Source of the DNA: Ruminococcus flavefaciens
GTDB taxonomy: Bacteria > Bacillota_A > Clostridia > Oscillospirales > Ruminococcaceae
Direction of reading: 5' to 3'
Assembly (NCBI GenBank): GCA_004556875.1
Contig: SFFP01000006.1
Span: forward strand, 1 to 25,418
DNA length: 25,418 bases
The notes below the pieces were generated by a model. That model saw nothing but the letters and a program-made list of their open reading frames with translations. It searched no databases and was not told the DNA's origin. The position numbers were made by a program, and so were the translations under genes. Shown here piece by piece: positions 15,407 through 22,762 of the stretch. Each line of letters opens with the position of its first letter. Position 1 is the first letter of the stretch.

Positions 15407-16147
15407 TCATTCTGATATGATTTTTTCTATCTCTTCGAGAGAATACCCCGACTCAGCAGGGCGTTCTATGACAATAACTTCGATCCCGCATATCTTCGCC
15501 GCTTCAAGTTTTTCAGGGAAACCGCCTGCCGCACCGCTCTCCTTAGTGACAATAATTTCAGCTCCGCAGCTGTGGATATGCTCCACATTCCGCTCAACGG
15601 TGAATGGACCTTTTTCGGCTATAACTCGCGATTTGTCAATACCGAGCACTTCGCACTGTCCTATGATTTTCTCATTAGGCAGAACTCTCACCCAAAGCCT
15701 TTCGCGGTAATTTTTCATCTGTATGAGCTTAGGTAACTCCTTGCTGCCAAGTGTGCTGAGAACTTTTTTATCGGAGCTATCCAGTATCTCAATAAGCTCG
15801 TCCATATCCTTGACACTGCGGTATCCTTTTGAAGCTGAAGCACTGCGCAAAAGCCTGTAATACGGCAAATCCACTTTTTCACAGGCAGCTTTTATATTTG
15901 CTGTGACTTCCTCGGCATAGGGGTGAGTTGCGTCAATGACTTTTTTGCAGCCAAGCTTTTCGGCAAGCTTTTCCATACCCTCGCTGTCGAGTCTTCCCAC
16001 TATCGTTTCAATAAATCGGCTTTTCGGAAGAAGCTCTCCGCCGTACTCCGTAGCCACACATACCGCAGCAGTTATGCCTTTTTCACAGCAGTATTCCGCA
16101 AGCTCCCTGCCCTCGGTAGTGCCGCCGTAAATGAGCAGCTCACACAT
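15407..16147 (-). CDS. cbiJ: Cobalt-precorrin-6A reductase CbiJ (CobK)
   Basis: NAD(P)H-dependent reduction of the corrin macrocycle at the precorrin-6A stage. The 246 residues begin with the nucleotide-binding LLIYGGTTEGRELAEY, followed by DATHPYAEEVTANI, the LRVLPN-like WVRVLPNEKI, and VTKESGAAGGFPEKLEAA near the end, the usual CobK/CbiJ order. Length is normal. The ATG lies inside the end of cbiH with an 8-base overlap, so translation of the two is probably coupled. The step follows those of CbiF, CbiG and CbiD, which are encoded just upstream. Confidence 0.95.
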   Translation of the reverse strand: MCELLIYGGTTEGRELAEYCCEKGITAAVCVATEYGGELLPKSRFIETIVGRLDSEGMEKLAEKLGCKKVIDATHPYAEEVTANIKAACEKVDLPYYRLLRSASASKGYRSVKDMDELIEILDSSDKKVLSTLGSKELPKLIQMKNYRERLWVRVLPNEKIIGQCEVLGIDKSRVIAEKGPFTVERNVEHIHSCGAEIIVTKESGAAGGFPEKLEAAKICGIEVIVIERPAESGYSLEEIEKIISE

Positions 16148-16868
16148 TTGCGTAACCTCTCGGAGTCACCATTTTTCCGCCTGTTATCTTAGTTTCCGAG
16201 TTGCCGATGAATACTGTCGTAAACATATCCACCTGCGTATCTCTCAGCTCACCAAGAGTCAGCACACGGCTTTCCTGTCCCTCTCTGCCGATGTTTCTGA
16301 CATAGCCGCAGACTGTATCTGAGGGACGGTATTCAAGTATAATGTCGCAGGCTTTCATAAGATAGTCTGCACGTTTTTTCGATGACGGATTGTATATGGC
16401 AATTACGAAGTCTCCATCGGCTGCACATCTCAGTCTTTTCACTATTTTCTCCATAGGCGTGAGAAGGTCCGAAAGGCTGATAACAGCCATATCATGGGTC
16501 ATAGGAGAACCAAGTACAGCTCCGCCGCTGAGTGCCGCTGTAACACCTGCAACTGTTTCCACTTCAACATCGGGATACTCTGCCGACATCTCTATTGCAA
16601 GTCCTGCCATGCCGTAAAGCTGACTGTCACCGCTGCACACAAGTGAGACAGTTTCGCCCTGCGAAGCCTTTTCCAGTGCCAGCTTTACCCTGTCTTTTTC
16701 CTGTCTCATTCCTGTTGAAAGGCACTCTTTTTCGGGATAAAACCGCTTTATCTGATCGGTATAGACCGTATATCCGACTATAAGTGAGCTTTTCAGAATA
16801 GCCTGCTCAGCTTCAAGAGTCAGACCATTTCTGCTTCCGCAGCCTATCCCTACTACATACAGCTTCAT
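16140..16868 (-). CDS. cbiH: Cobalt-precorrin-3B C17-methyltransferase CbiH
   Basis: Uses S-adenosylmethionine to methylate C17 and drives the ring contraction that turns a porphyrin-size ring into a corrin. The 242 residues form a tetrapyrrole methylase: MKLYVVGIGCGSRNGLT at the start, VGYTVYTDQI, CSGDSQLYGMAGLA (78-91, the SGD substrate-site motif), TAVSGGAVLG-like segment TAALSGGAVLGSP, and IYNPSSKKRADYL, which is diagnostic for CbiH/CobJ. There is no extra C-terminal ferredoxin- or CobN-like domain. The ATG overlaps the cbiG TGA as ATGA. Subfamily assignment is strong because the other methylases of the set are separately accounted for. Confidence 0.95.
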   Translation of the reverse strand: MKLYVVGIGCGSRNGLTLEAEQAILKSSLIVGYTVYTDQIKRFYPEKECLSTGMRQEKDRVKLALEKASQGETVSLVCSGDSQLYGMAGLAIEMSAEYPDVEVETVAGVTAALSGGAVLGSPMTHDMAVISLSDLLTPMEKIVKRLRCAADGDFVIAIYNPSSKKRADYLMKACDIILEYRPSDTVCGYVRNIGREGQESRVLTLGELRDTQVDMFTTVFIGNSETKITGGKMVTPRGYANV

Positions 16869-17902
16869 AACGTCTTCCTTTCAAAATCAAGAAATACAGG
16901 CTTTTCCGCAGCCGCAACAGTTACGCCGTCTGCGGCAGTTTTACGTATCACAAGCTTTCCGCCGCTGCACAGCACTGCGCTTCTCTCACACACATTGTCC
17001 GCACCTGTAGTCTCACGGACAAAATCGGAGCTTTCAAAATCTCCGCTGACCTTCATAAGCTCCTCAGCCGTGAAAGTTTTAAGCGTCAATGAATACTTCT
17101 CAGCAAATTTACATAGTCCTTCCTCATTCTGCTTTATATCTATGGTAGCTATTTCCGATACGGTTTTTATGTCGATACCGTGCTGACCAAGAGCTTCAAG
17201 AACAGCTTTTTCGATATCCTCTTCGGGAGTTCCCTTTTTGCAGCCGATACCGAGAACGATGTTTTTCGGGATAAGTCTCAGCGTCACTTCAAATGGCTTT
17301 GCATTGATATCCTTTCCCACATAAACACCTGTGCGGCAGATGCCGAATTCTGTGAGTTCATGTGGCAGACTGCTGTGCGGATACTCCGAGGAAAAGCCTA
17401 TTTTTTCATCGTCAAGGACTGCCGCAGCTATATCCTTTGCCGCTTTAAGGTCAGTGATGACAAGGTCGTTTGCGACTGCAAAGCTGTCAGGCGAAAACTT
17501 TCCGCCAACATCTGTAGCCGTTGTGATAACAGGTATGGCATTTATCTTCTCTGCGATTATCTCCGCAAGACGATTTGCACCGCCGATATGTCCCGAAAGC
17601 ACAGGGATTACGAATTTTCCGCAATCGTCCATGACTATGACCGCAGGGTCGTCTGCTTTTGTCCCCAGATAAGGAGTCACGGCTCTCACTGCGATACCGC
17701 AGGCGCACACAAAAATAAAAGCGTCAGAACGCTCAAAAAGTCTGCCCACCATACTACCCATATTCCAGAATACAGCGGAATTATCATCTGTATGCTTGTG
17801 GAAGCAGTATCGGCTCACCTTGTGCTCTCCGCCGAGCACATCAGCTGTACGCTGCGAGAGCAGTCTGCCGTTTTCGGTAACAGAAAAAATAGCTATATTC
17901 AT
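16865..17902 (-). CDS. cbiG: Cobalt-precorrin-5A hydrolase CbiG
   Basis: Opens the delta-lactone of cobalt-precorrin-5A, releasing the two-carbon fragment as acetaldehyde; it is a hallmark of the anaerobic pathway. The 345 residues show the N-terminal CbiG domain starting MNIAIFSVTENG, then FVCACGIAVRAVTPYL (65-80), SGHIGGANRLAE (103-114) and ATDVGGKFSPDSFA. The C-terminal CbiG_C domain follows, from about 215, with LGIGCKKGTPEEDI. The length matches stand-alone CbiG. Both ends overlap neighbours by ATGA. Its presence, with CbiD, separates this cluster from the oxygen-dependent pathway that uses CobG. Confidence 0.96.
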   Translation of the reverse strand: MNIAIFSVTENGRLLSQRTADVLGGEHKVSRYCFHKHTDDNSAVFWNMGSMVGRLFERSDAFIFVCACGIAVRAVTPYLGTKADDPAVIVMDDCGKFVIPVLSGHIGGANRLAEIIAEKINAIPVITTATDVGGKFSPDSFAVANDLVITDLKAAKDIAAAVLDDEKIGFSSEYPHSSLPHELTEFGICRTGVYVGKDINAKPFEVTLRLIPKNIVLGIGCKKGTPEEDIEKAVLEALGQHGIDIKTVSEIATIDIKQNEEGLCKFAEKYSLTLKTFTAEELMKVSGDFESSDFVRETTGADNVCERSAVLCSGGKLVIRKTAADGVTVAAAEKPVFLDFERKTL

Positions 17903-18657
17903 GTTTTGTCAGCCTTTCTGAATTCAGTTTCAAAATCCCTGTCATAGAGCTTGGACAGCTGATGATAATCCCCGAGGAAATCTCCGACTGTGATGAGCGC
18001 AGTCTTGGTTATGCCGTTTTTATCTGCTGCTTCTGCAAGCTCCCCCACTGTACAGCACACGACCTTTTCGTCATGCCATGTAGCCTTATACACTATAGCC
18101 GCAGGAGTTTCACTGCTGTAGCCGCCTTCAATAAGGCGCTCTGAAAGCTCCGCAAGCATACCCGTACTGAGAAATATGACCATAGTCGCATTGTGAGCCG
18201 CAAGGCTTTCGATACTCTCCTTTTCGGGCACAGGAGTCCTGCCTGCCATACGTGTAAGAATAACTGTCTGAGACACATCGGGCAGTGTGTATTCAGCCTT
18301 CAGCGCTGCAGCCGCTCCGCAGAAAGAGCTTACACCGGGGGTCACATTGTAGGCTATGCCAAGCTCATCAAGTCTGTCCATCTGCTCGCGGATAGCACCG
18401 TATATAGAAGGGTCGCCTGTGTGCAGACGTACTATATTCAGTCCCTGTTTTTCAGCCTCAGCCATGACAGTGATTATCTCGTCAAGGTGCATGAGAGCGC
18501 TGTTGTATATCTTACAGTCACTTTTTGCATAGCTGAGAAGCTCGGGATTTACCAAAGAGCCTGCATAGATTATCACATCGGCATTGCTTATGAGCCGCTG
18601 TCCGCGAATAGTAATAAGGTCAGGCGCACCGCAGCCTGCTCCCACAAAATCAACCAT
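17899..18657 (-). CDS. cbiF: Cobalt-precorrin-4 C11-methyltransferase CbiF
   Basis: Methylates C11 of the ring-contracted intermediate with S-adenosylmethionine. The 252 residues are a tetrapyrrole methylase beginning MVDFVGAGCGAPDLITIRG, with YAGSLVNPELL (31-41), RLHTGDPSIYGAI (77-89), the VTPGVSSFCGAAAAL loop, TRMAGRTPVPEKES, and an ATWHDEKV segment near the end. These are the CbiF/CobM-specific stretches. The ATG lies 8 bases inside the end of cbiD. The product feeds CbiG, which is encoded immediately downstream. Confidence 0.96.
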   Translation of the reverse strand: MVDFVGAGCGAPDLITIRGQRLISNADVIIYAGSLVNPELLSYAKSDCKIYNSALMHLDEIITVMAEAEKQGLNIVRLHTGDPSIYGAIREQMDRLDELGIAYNVTPGVSSFCGAAAALKAEYTLPDVSQTVILTRMAGRTPVPEKESIESLAAHNATMVIFLSTGMLAELSERLIEGGYSSETPAAIVYKATWHDEKVVCCTVGELAEAADKNGITKTALITVGDFLGDYHQLSKLYDRDFETEFRKADKT

Positions 18658-19792
18658 TTTCTTCCTCCGATATAGCCTTTATGAGCTGGTCAGCAAAGGC
18701 AGTTTTTACGTTAAGCTCACGCTTGTAAGAAAAAGCCAGTGCGGCAATTTTTACCTCGTCCTTAACACGTCCGCGGAGATAATAGTCCATTCGGCTGCTG
18801 AGTATCTCAAGAGTTTTTTCAAGATATCCGCCCTCAGCAAGTATATCCATAGCCGCGTCAGCCGTTGCACAGTCAGGCAGCTTTTTCAGCGTTTCCACAT
18901 CTGCACCTGCAAGGACTCCGCAGGTCACAAGCACTTCCATTCTTCCGTCCGCCCATGAAGAATGAGTATTCATAATGCCTGCACCAAGCTTTACCAGCTT
19001 GCCGATATGTCCCACGATGAGTATTGAGCTGAAACCAAGCTCGATACCGATATCAATGGCATCTCCGATGAAATTGCTGCACGTAACGCTTCTCTCCAGT
19101 GAGAATGGCAGCTCATTCTGCACGAAGCTCTCACTATAGTTGCCGATAGTCAGGAGCATATTTTTCTGCCCCTCAGCACGGCGCATTTTCGCCTCGGTGC
19201 GGATAGTGTCAACAAGAGCCGTATTGCTCATAGGCTCGACAATCCCGCTTGTGCCTATTATTGAGATACCGCCCTCTATGCCCATGCGCGGATTATAGGT
19301 CTTTTCCGCAAGCTCCGCGCCCTCAGGCACTGAGACCGTCACTGTAAATCCGCCAGAATAACCATATTTTTCGGCAATTTCCATTACGGCTGAGGTTATC
19401 ATCTTCCTCGGCACTGAATTAATAGCCGCTTCACCAACAGGCTGGTCAAGACCTGCCTTTGTAACTCTTCCGATACCAATGCCGCCGAGAATTTCCACAC
19501 CTTTTTCCGCAAGTGTTACCTCAGCGTAAACGTGTATGCCGTTAGTCACATCGGGGTCGTCACCGCTGTCCTTTTCAACAGCGCATGAAGCCGAGTTTTC
19601 GGTAATAACAGGTTCGATTATGTCGGGACGAATGACAATTCCCTTAGGTGTAAGAAGCTCCGCCGAAGAAACCTCTCGTCCAGTCAGCAGCATTTCTGCC
19701 GCAGCCTTTGCAGCTGCAGCCGCACATGAGCCTGTTGTATATCCGCATCTCATTTTTTTCGAGCCTTTGTAAATATACTCCTCAAGCTTCAT
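18650..19792 (-). CDS. cbiD: Cobalt-precorrin-5B C1-methyltransferase CbiD
   Basis: Methylates C1 of cobalt-precorrin-5B, after the action of CbiG, in the anaerobic pathway. The 380 residues contain RCGYTTGSCAAAAAKAA (15-31), the hallmark of CbiD, then GDDPDVTNGIHVYAEV, GIGRVTKAGLDQPVGEAAINSVPR, GISIIGTSGIVEPMS and the HIGKLVKLGAGIMNTHS stretch. The length is normal. The start lies 11 bases inside the end of cbiL, with GGGAGATG upstream. It belongs to no other methylase family, so the call is secure. Confidence 0.97.
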   Translation of the reverse strand: MKLEEYIYKGSKKMRCGYTTGSCAAAAAKAAAEMLLTGREVSSAELLTPKGIVIRPDIIEPVITENSASCAVEKDSGDDPDVTNGIHVYAEVTLAEKGVEILGGIGIGRVTKAGLDQPVGEAAINSVPRKMITSAVMEIAEKYGYSGGFTVTVSVPEGAELAEKTYNPRMGIEGGISIIGTSGIVEPMSNTALVDTIRTEAKMRRAEGQKNMLLTIGNYSESFVQNELPFSLERSVTCSNFIGDAIDIGIELGFSSILIVGHIGKLVKLGAGIMNTHSSWADGRMEVLVTCGVLAGADVETLKKLPDCATADAAMDILAEGGYLEKTLEILSSRMDYYLRGRVKDEVKIAALAFSYKRELNVKTAFADQLIKAISEEENG

Positions 19793-20483
19793 GGCACATC
19801 TCCCTGTCGTAAACTATAAACACCGCAAAATAGCTGAGTTCGTCGGTAATTTCACTGATACTTCGGTATATTTTCTCGTTCGGAAGTCCGCAGTTTTCCA
19901 CTATGACTGTCTGCTCCGCGAGTCCTATTCCGCTAAGAAGCTCCGCAAGCTCTCTCCAGTGTCTGCCGCACTTCATAATTACCTTAGTGCCGCGGCTTTT
20001 CAACATATTTTCAAGCTCTCCACAGTCATAAGGGATAACGTGAAAAGGCTCACTTCCGAGACATAGGGGAAGCTTCAAAGCCGCCGAAGCCGCAGAAAAG
20101 CTCGTCACACCTGCGCATATCTCAGTTTCAAATCCATGCGCTTCAACTCGCTCAGCAATATGGCTGAAAGTGGAATACACCGAAATATCCCCAAGTGTAG
20201 GAACTGCCACATGGTTTTTTTCAAGCTCGGTACAGAGCTGTGAAGCTATCATGTCATAGTTTTCACTGAGAGCAGCTTTGTCCCTTGTCATAGGGAAATC
20301 AAGGAATACTATCCTCTTTCCCGAAAAATCCGCCGCCTGCTCCGCAATAGAGAGCGCAAGGGTATTCTCGCCCTTAGTACGCGGCACAGCTATGACACCA
20401 CAGCTTTCAAGGATTTTTACTGCCCTCAGTGTCATGAGCTGAGGGTCGCCTGCACCCACACTTACTCCGTAAAGTTTTCCCAT
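19782..20483 (-). CDS. cbiL: Cobalt-precorrin-2 C20-methyltransferase CbiL
   Basis: First methylation after cobalt insertion: converts cobalt-precorrin-2 (cobalt-factor II) to the 3 level with S-adenosylmethionine. The protein begins MGKLYGVSVGAGDPQLMTLRAV, a CbiL/CobI start, with LDFPMTRD, PTLGDISVYSTF, the CAGVTSFSAASAAL loop and VIMKCGRHW. The start is placed at the ATG at 20483, giving 233 residues; an in-frame TTG 15 bases earlier would add five residues with no family support. Only one base separates the start from the rsmA TGA. It opens the run of cobalamin genes, yet it has no promoter space of its own. Confidence 0.94.
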   Translation of the reverse strand: MGKLYGVSVGAGDPQLMTLRAVKILESCGVIAVPRTKGENTLALSIAEQAADFSGKRIVFLDFPMTRDKAALSENYDMIASQLCTELEKNHVAVPTLGDISVYSTFSHIAERVEAHGFETEICAGVTSFSAASAALKLPLCLGSEPFHVIPYDCGELENMLKSRGTKVIMKCGRHWRELAELLSGIGLAEQTVIVENCGLPNEKIYRSISEITDELSYFAVFIVYDREMCHEA

Positions 20484-20484
20484 A

Positions 20485-21339
20485 TCAGTCTTTTCCAAGC
20501 TCCGCAGAGAACGCGATGAGCTGCTCCATGTCGAGCTGTTCGATACGTGCAGCTTCGGGAAGTCCCAGTCCTTTCAGCGCTGTGTAGACCTTGTCCTTAG
20601 GTATCCCCATTACCGAAGCAAGAGAATTTGCAAGGGTCTTTCTGCGCTGTGAAAATCCTGCCTTGACCACCTTGAAAAGGTACTTCTCGCTTTCCTCGTC
20701 AAGTCTGTGTTCAGTGTCAAGGTCTATCCTTATGACGGCAGAGTCCACGTTAGGCGCAGGCATGAAGCTTCCGCGAGACACGTCAAAGAGCTTCTTAACT
20801 GTGCCGTAGTAGTTGACACCAACGGTTATCGCCCCTGCGTCACGGCTGCCCACCTTAGCGCAAAGGCGCTGTGCGGCTTCCTTCTGCACCATGACAGTGA
20901 TAGACTCGATAGGCAGTCTGCTTTCAAGCAGCATCATAATGATAGGCGATGTGATATAATAAGGAAGATTTGCACAGACAGCGACTTTCAGTCCGTCAAA
21001 CTCCTCTCTGATAAGCTTGTGCAGGTCGCATTTCATAACGTCCTCGTTGACTATCTTAACGTTGTCAAAGTCAGCAAGAGTTTCTTCAAGAATAGGCAGA
21101 AGCCTTGTGTCTATCTCCACGGCTGTGACCTTGTCCGCACGTTTTGCAAGCTCCGCCGTAAGAACGCCTATACCTGTGCCTATCTCAAGTACGCCAAAGC
21201 CGCCGCAGGCGTTACCGTTTTCTGCTATTTTAGGGCAGATATCGGGATTTATTATAAAGTTCTGTCCCAATCCCTTTGAGAAGCTGAACCCATGTCGGGA
21301 AAGTATCTCTTTTACTGTGCCGATATTAGTTAAATTCAT
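20485..21339 (-). CDS. rsmA: 16S rRNA dimethyladenosine transferase RsmA (KsgA)
   Basis: Dimethylates the two adjacent adenines in the loop of helix 45 of 16S rRNA during small-subunit maturation. The 284 residues show KGLGQNFIINP (22-32), SAM motif I LEIGTGIGVLTAEL (51-64), the acidic VEIDTRL loop (74-80), the catalytic NLPYYITSPII (124-134) and RRKTLANSL in the C-terminal helical domain. AAGGAGC at 21347-21353 supports the ATG. A housekeeping gene directly fused in transcription to the cobalamin genes is noteworthy; both use S-adenosylmethionine, but no functional link is known to me. Confidence 0.97.
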   Translation of the reverse strand: MNLTNIGTVKEILSRHGFSFSKGLGQNFIINPDICPKIAENGNACGGFGVLEIGTGIGVLTAELAKRADKVTAVEIDTRLLPILEETLADFDNVKIVNEDVMKCDLHKLIREEFDGLKVAVCANLPYYITSPIIMMLLESRLPIESITVMVQKEAAQRLCAKVGSRDAGAITVGVNYYGTVKKLFDVSRGSFMPAPNVDSAVIRIDLDTEHRLDEESEKYLFKVVKAGFSQRRKTLANSLASVMGIPKDKVYTALKGLGLPEAARIEQLDMEQLIAFSAELGKD

Positions 21340-21351
21340 TCAGTATGCTCC

Positions 21352-21615
21352 TTAGACCTTATGCCTTTCCTTTTCGGAAAACTCCTTCTGCTTAGCGTCA
21401 TTGAGCTTTTCCATACTATTCACAAGATAGTCGGCAGAACGGTATGCTCTCTGAAAATCCATGTCCTTGAAGTGGACCTGCAGGTCTACAAATTCGCCGT
21501 CTATAATAATATCTATGCCGCTTATCTGCCTGCCCACATATTTCTGTCCTGCATACTTTATGTATTCGTCTATCTCACGTCTGTCCATTTCTCCGCCGAT
21601 AACATTAATTTTCAT
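21352..21615 (-). CDS. Small conserved-looking protein, unknown function
   Basis: I cannot assign a function to this 87-residue protein. It starts MKINVIGGEMDRREIDEYIK, has a predicted two-strand stretch (GIDIIIDGEFVDLQVHF), and ends with a helical, charged YLVNSMEKLNDAKQKEF segment. It has no cysteines, signal peptide or membrane segment. The pattern (strand pair, then YLV-x-N-x-AK-x-E) resembles small clostridial proteins that are often labelled as anaerobic ribonucleotide reductase-like, from memory and with low confidence. AGGAGG at 21623-21628 gives a strong ribosome binding site, and 12 bases separate it from rsmA, so it is very probably expressed with the flanking genes. Confidence 0.75.
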   Translation of the reverse strand: MKINVIGGEMDRREIDEYIKYAGQKYVGRQISGIDIIIDGEFVDLQVHFKDMDFQRAYRSADYLVNSMEKLNDAKQKEFSEKERHKV

Positions 21616-21637
21616 GACTAAGCCTCCTTATAAGGTT

Positions 21638-22759
21638 TTATTTTAATATGATAAGATTATCCGCAAATGAAGCCTTTGCGATGACTTTTTCCTCACCGTC
21701 ATTGCCGATGAGGATTATCTCCTTGCCGTTTGAGTAAACTATTCCCTCATCGCTGAAAGTATAGTCCAGAACACCCTTTTTTATGATAGTTTCACTGCCG
21801 TCGGGAGCTTTTTTCACAAGCACTCTGCTTCTCGGAAGTATGCTGGGGTTTTTGTCCCCTGACTCTGCATTTTCCTTTTCGTTTTTCTCAGCTTCGAGAA
21901 GTCTTCCCTCGAAGTAAAGCTCTCGCGGAGACTTGTTTTTCGTCTTGGTATCGCCTCTCTGCTGATTTTTTCTAAGCGGCTCGCCGCCGAAAAGTACGCT
22001 GAATGCGTTTAGAAAGCCGACTATCGCCTTGATAAGTCTCACAGGAAAAAGCAGGACTGATTTCCAGATGGGTTCTTTTTGCGGTTTAGGCGCTCTATAA
22101 GGCTGACGAATGAAGTAGTAATTGCCCTCTGAGTCGTTTTTCGGCTTTATGAGGTCGTTTTCCTCCTCGGCAAAAAGCTCGTCCATTCTGCCTGCATCGG
22201 TGTCAACAGCCATAATTGAGCTTGGTGAAACTCCACTGTCTCCGCCAATCGCATAACCCACAGTTGAGCATAGTATCCTGTTGTCGTCAGCCGACCAGAA
22301 AGGATAGCTCTCAGCGGACGGACCATCGGTTATCTCGTCATAGTCGCCGCGCTCGTCAAATACTGCAAGGTGGTCGTCCATGATAGCGGCAATTTTTCCG
22401 TTCTTATAGCAGATATTGCTTATCCGCCTGTTCATTCCAGTGTAGATATGTCCCTCGGGAGCTTTCGGCTCGTCGGCATTTTTCCTGTATATAGCGCCCA
22501 TTCCGCCAAAAACAGCCGAATAGAGAAATCCGTCATTGGCAGGTGTCATGCCGAAAATATTCGTAGTTTTCGAAGCGTCCTCATAGTGCTCAACAGTTCC
22601 CATGAACTCTGCACCTCTGCCGCTGTGCTTCCACGCCTTGTTCTTATTTATCTCATTGACGGTATCTGCGTATTTATCAGCTCTTTCACACGGAAGCTGA
22701 CTGACCTTTCCGTCATTGCATACATACATTGCGCCCTTTGAAAGATATGCTATCTTCAT
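21638..22759 (-). CDS. Unknown protein with beta-propeller-like repeats and a central hydrophobic helix
   Basis: I do not recognise a characterised family. The 373 residues begin with short beta-rich repeats resembling WD40/PD40 propeller blades (for example the stretches around 75-90, 115-135 and 150-190: SAVFGGMGAIYRK, GKIAAIMDDHLAVFD, SSIMAVDTDAG). At 229-258 a tryptophan- and leucine-rich helix (EPIWKSVLLFPVRLIKAIVG onwards) is long enough to lie in or across a membrane. A charged linker (262-305) and a final pair of strand-rich repeats (YTFSDEGIVYSNGKEIILIG) follow. There is no N-terminal signal peptide. The upstream stop is three bases before the ATG, with GAGG inside the preceding gene, so it is coupled to the COG2509 flavoprotein. 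Confidence 0.75.
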   Translation of the reverse strand: MKIAYLSKGAMYVCNDGKVSQLPCERADKYADTVNEINKNKAWKHSGRGAEFMGTVEHYEDASKTTNIFGMTPANDGFLYSAVFGGMGAIYRKNADEPKAPEGHIYTGMNRRISNICYKNGKIAAIMDDHLAVFDERGDYDEITDGPSAESYPFWSADDNRILCSTVGYAIGGDSGVSPSSIMAVDTDAGRMDELFAEEENDLIKPKNDSEGNYYFIRQPYRAPKPQKEPIWKSVLLFPVRLIKAIVGFLNAFSVLFGGEPLRKNQQRGDTKTKNKSPRELYFEGRLLEAEKNEKENAESGDKNPSILPRSRVLVKKAPDGSETIIKKGVLDYTFSDEGIVYSNGKEIILIGNDGEEKVIAKASFADNLIILK

Positions 22760-22762
22760 ACT

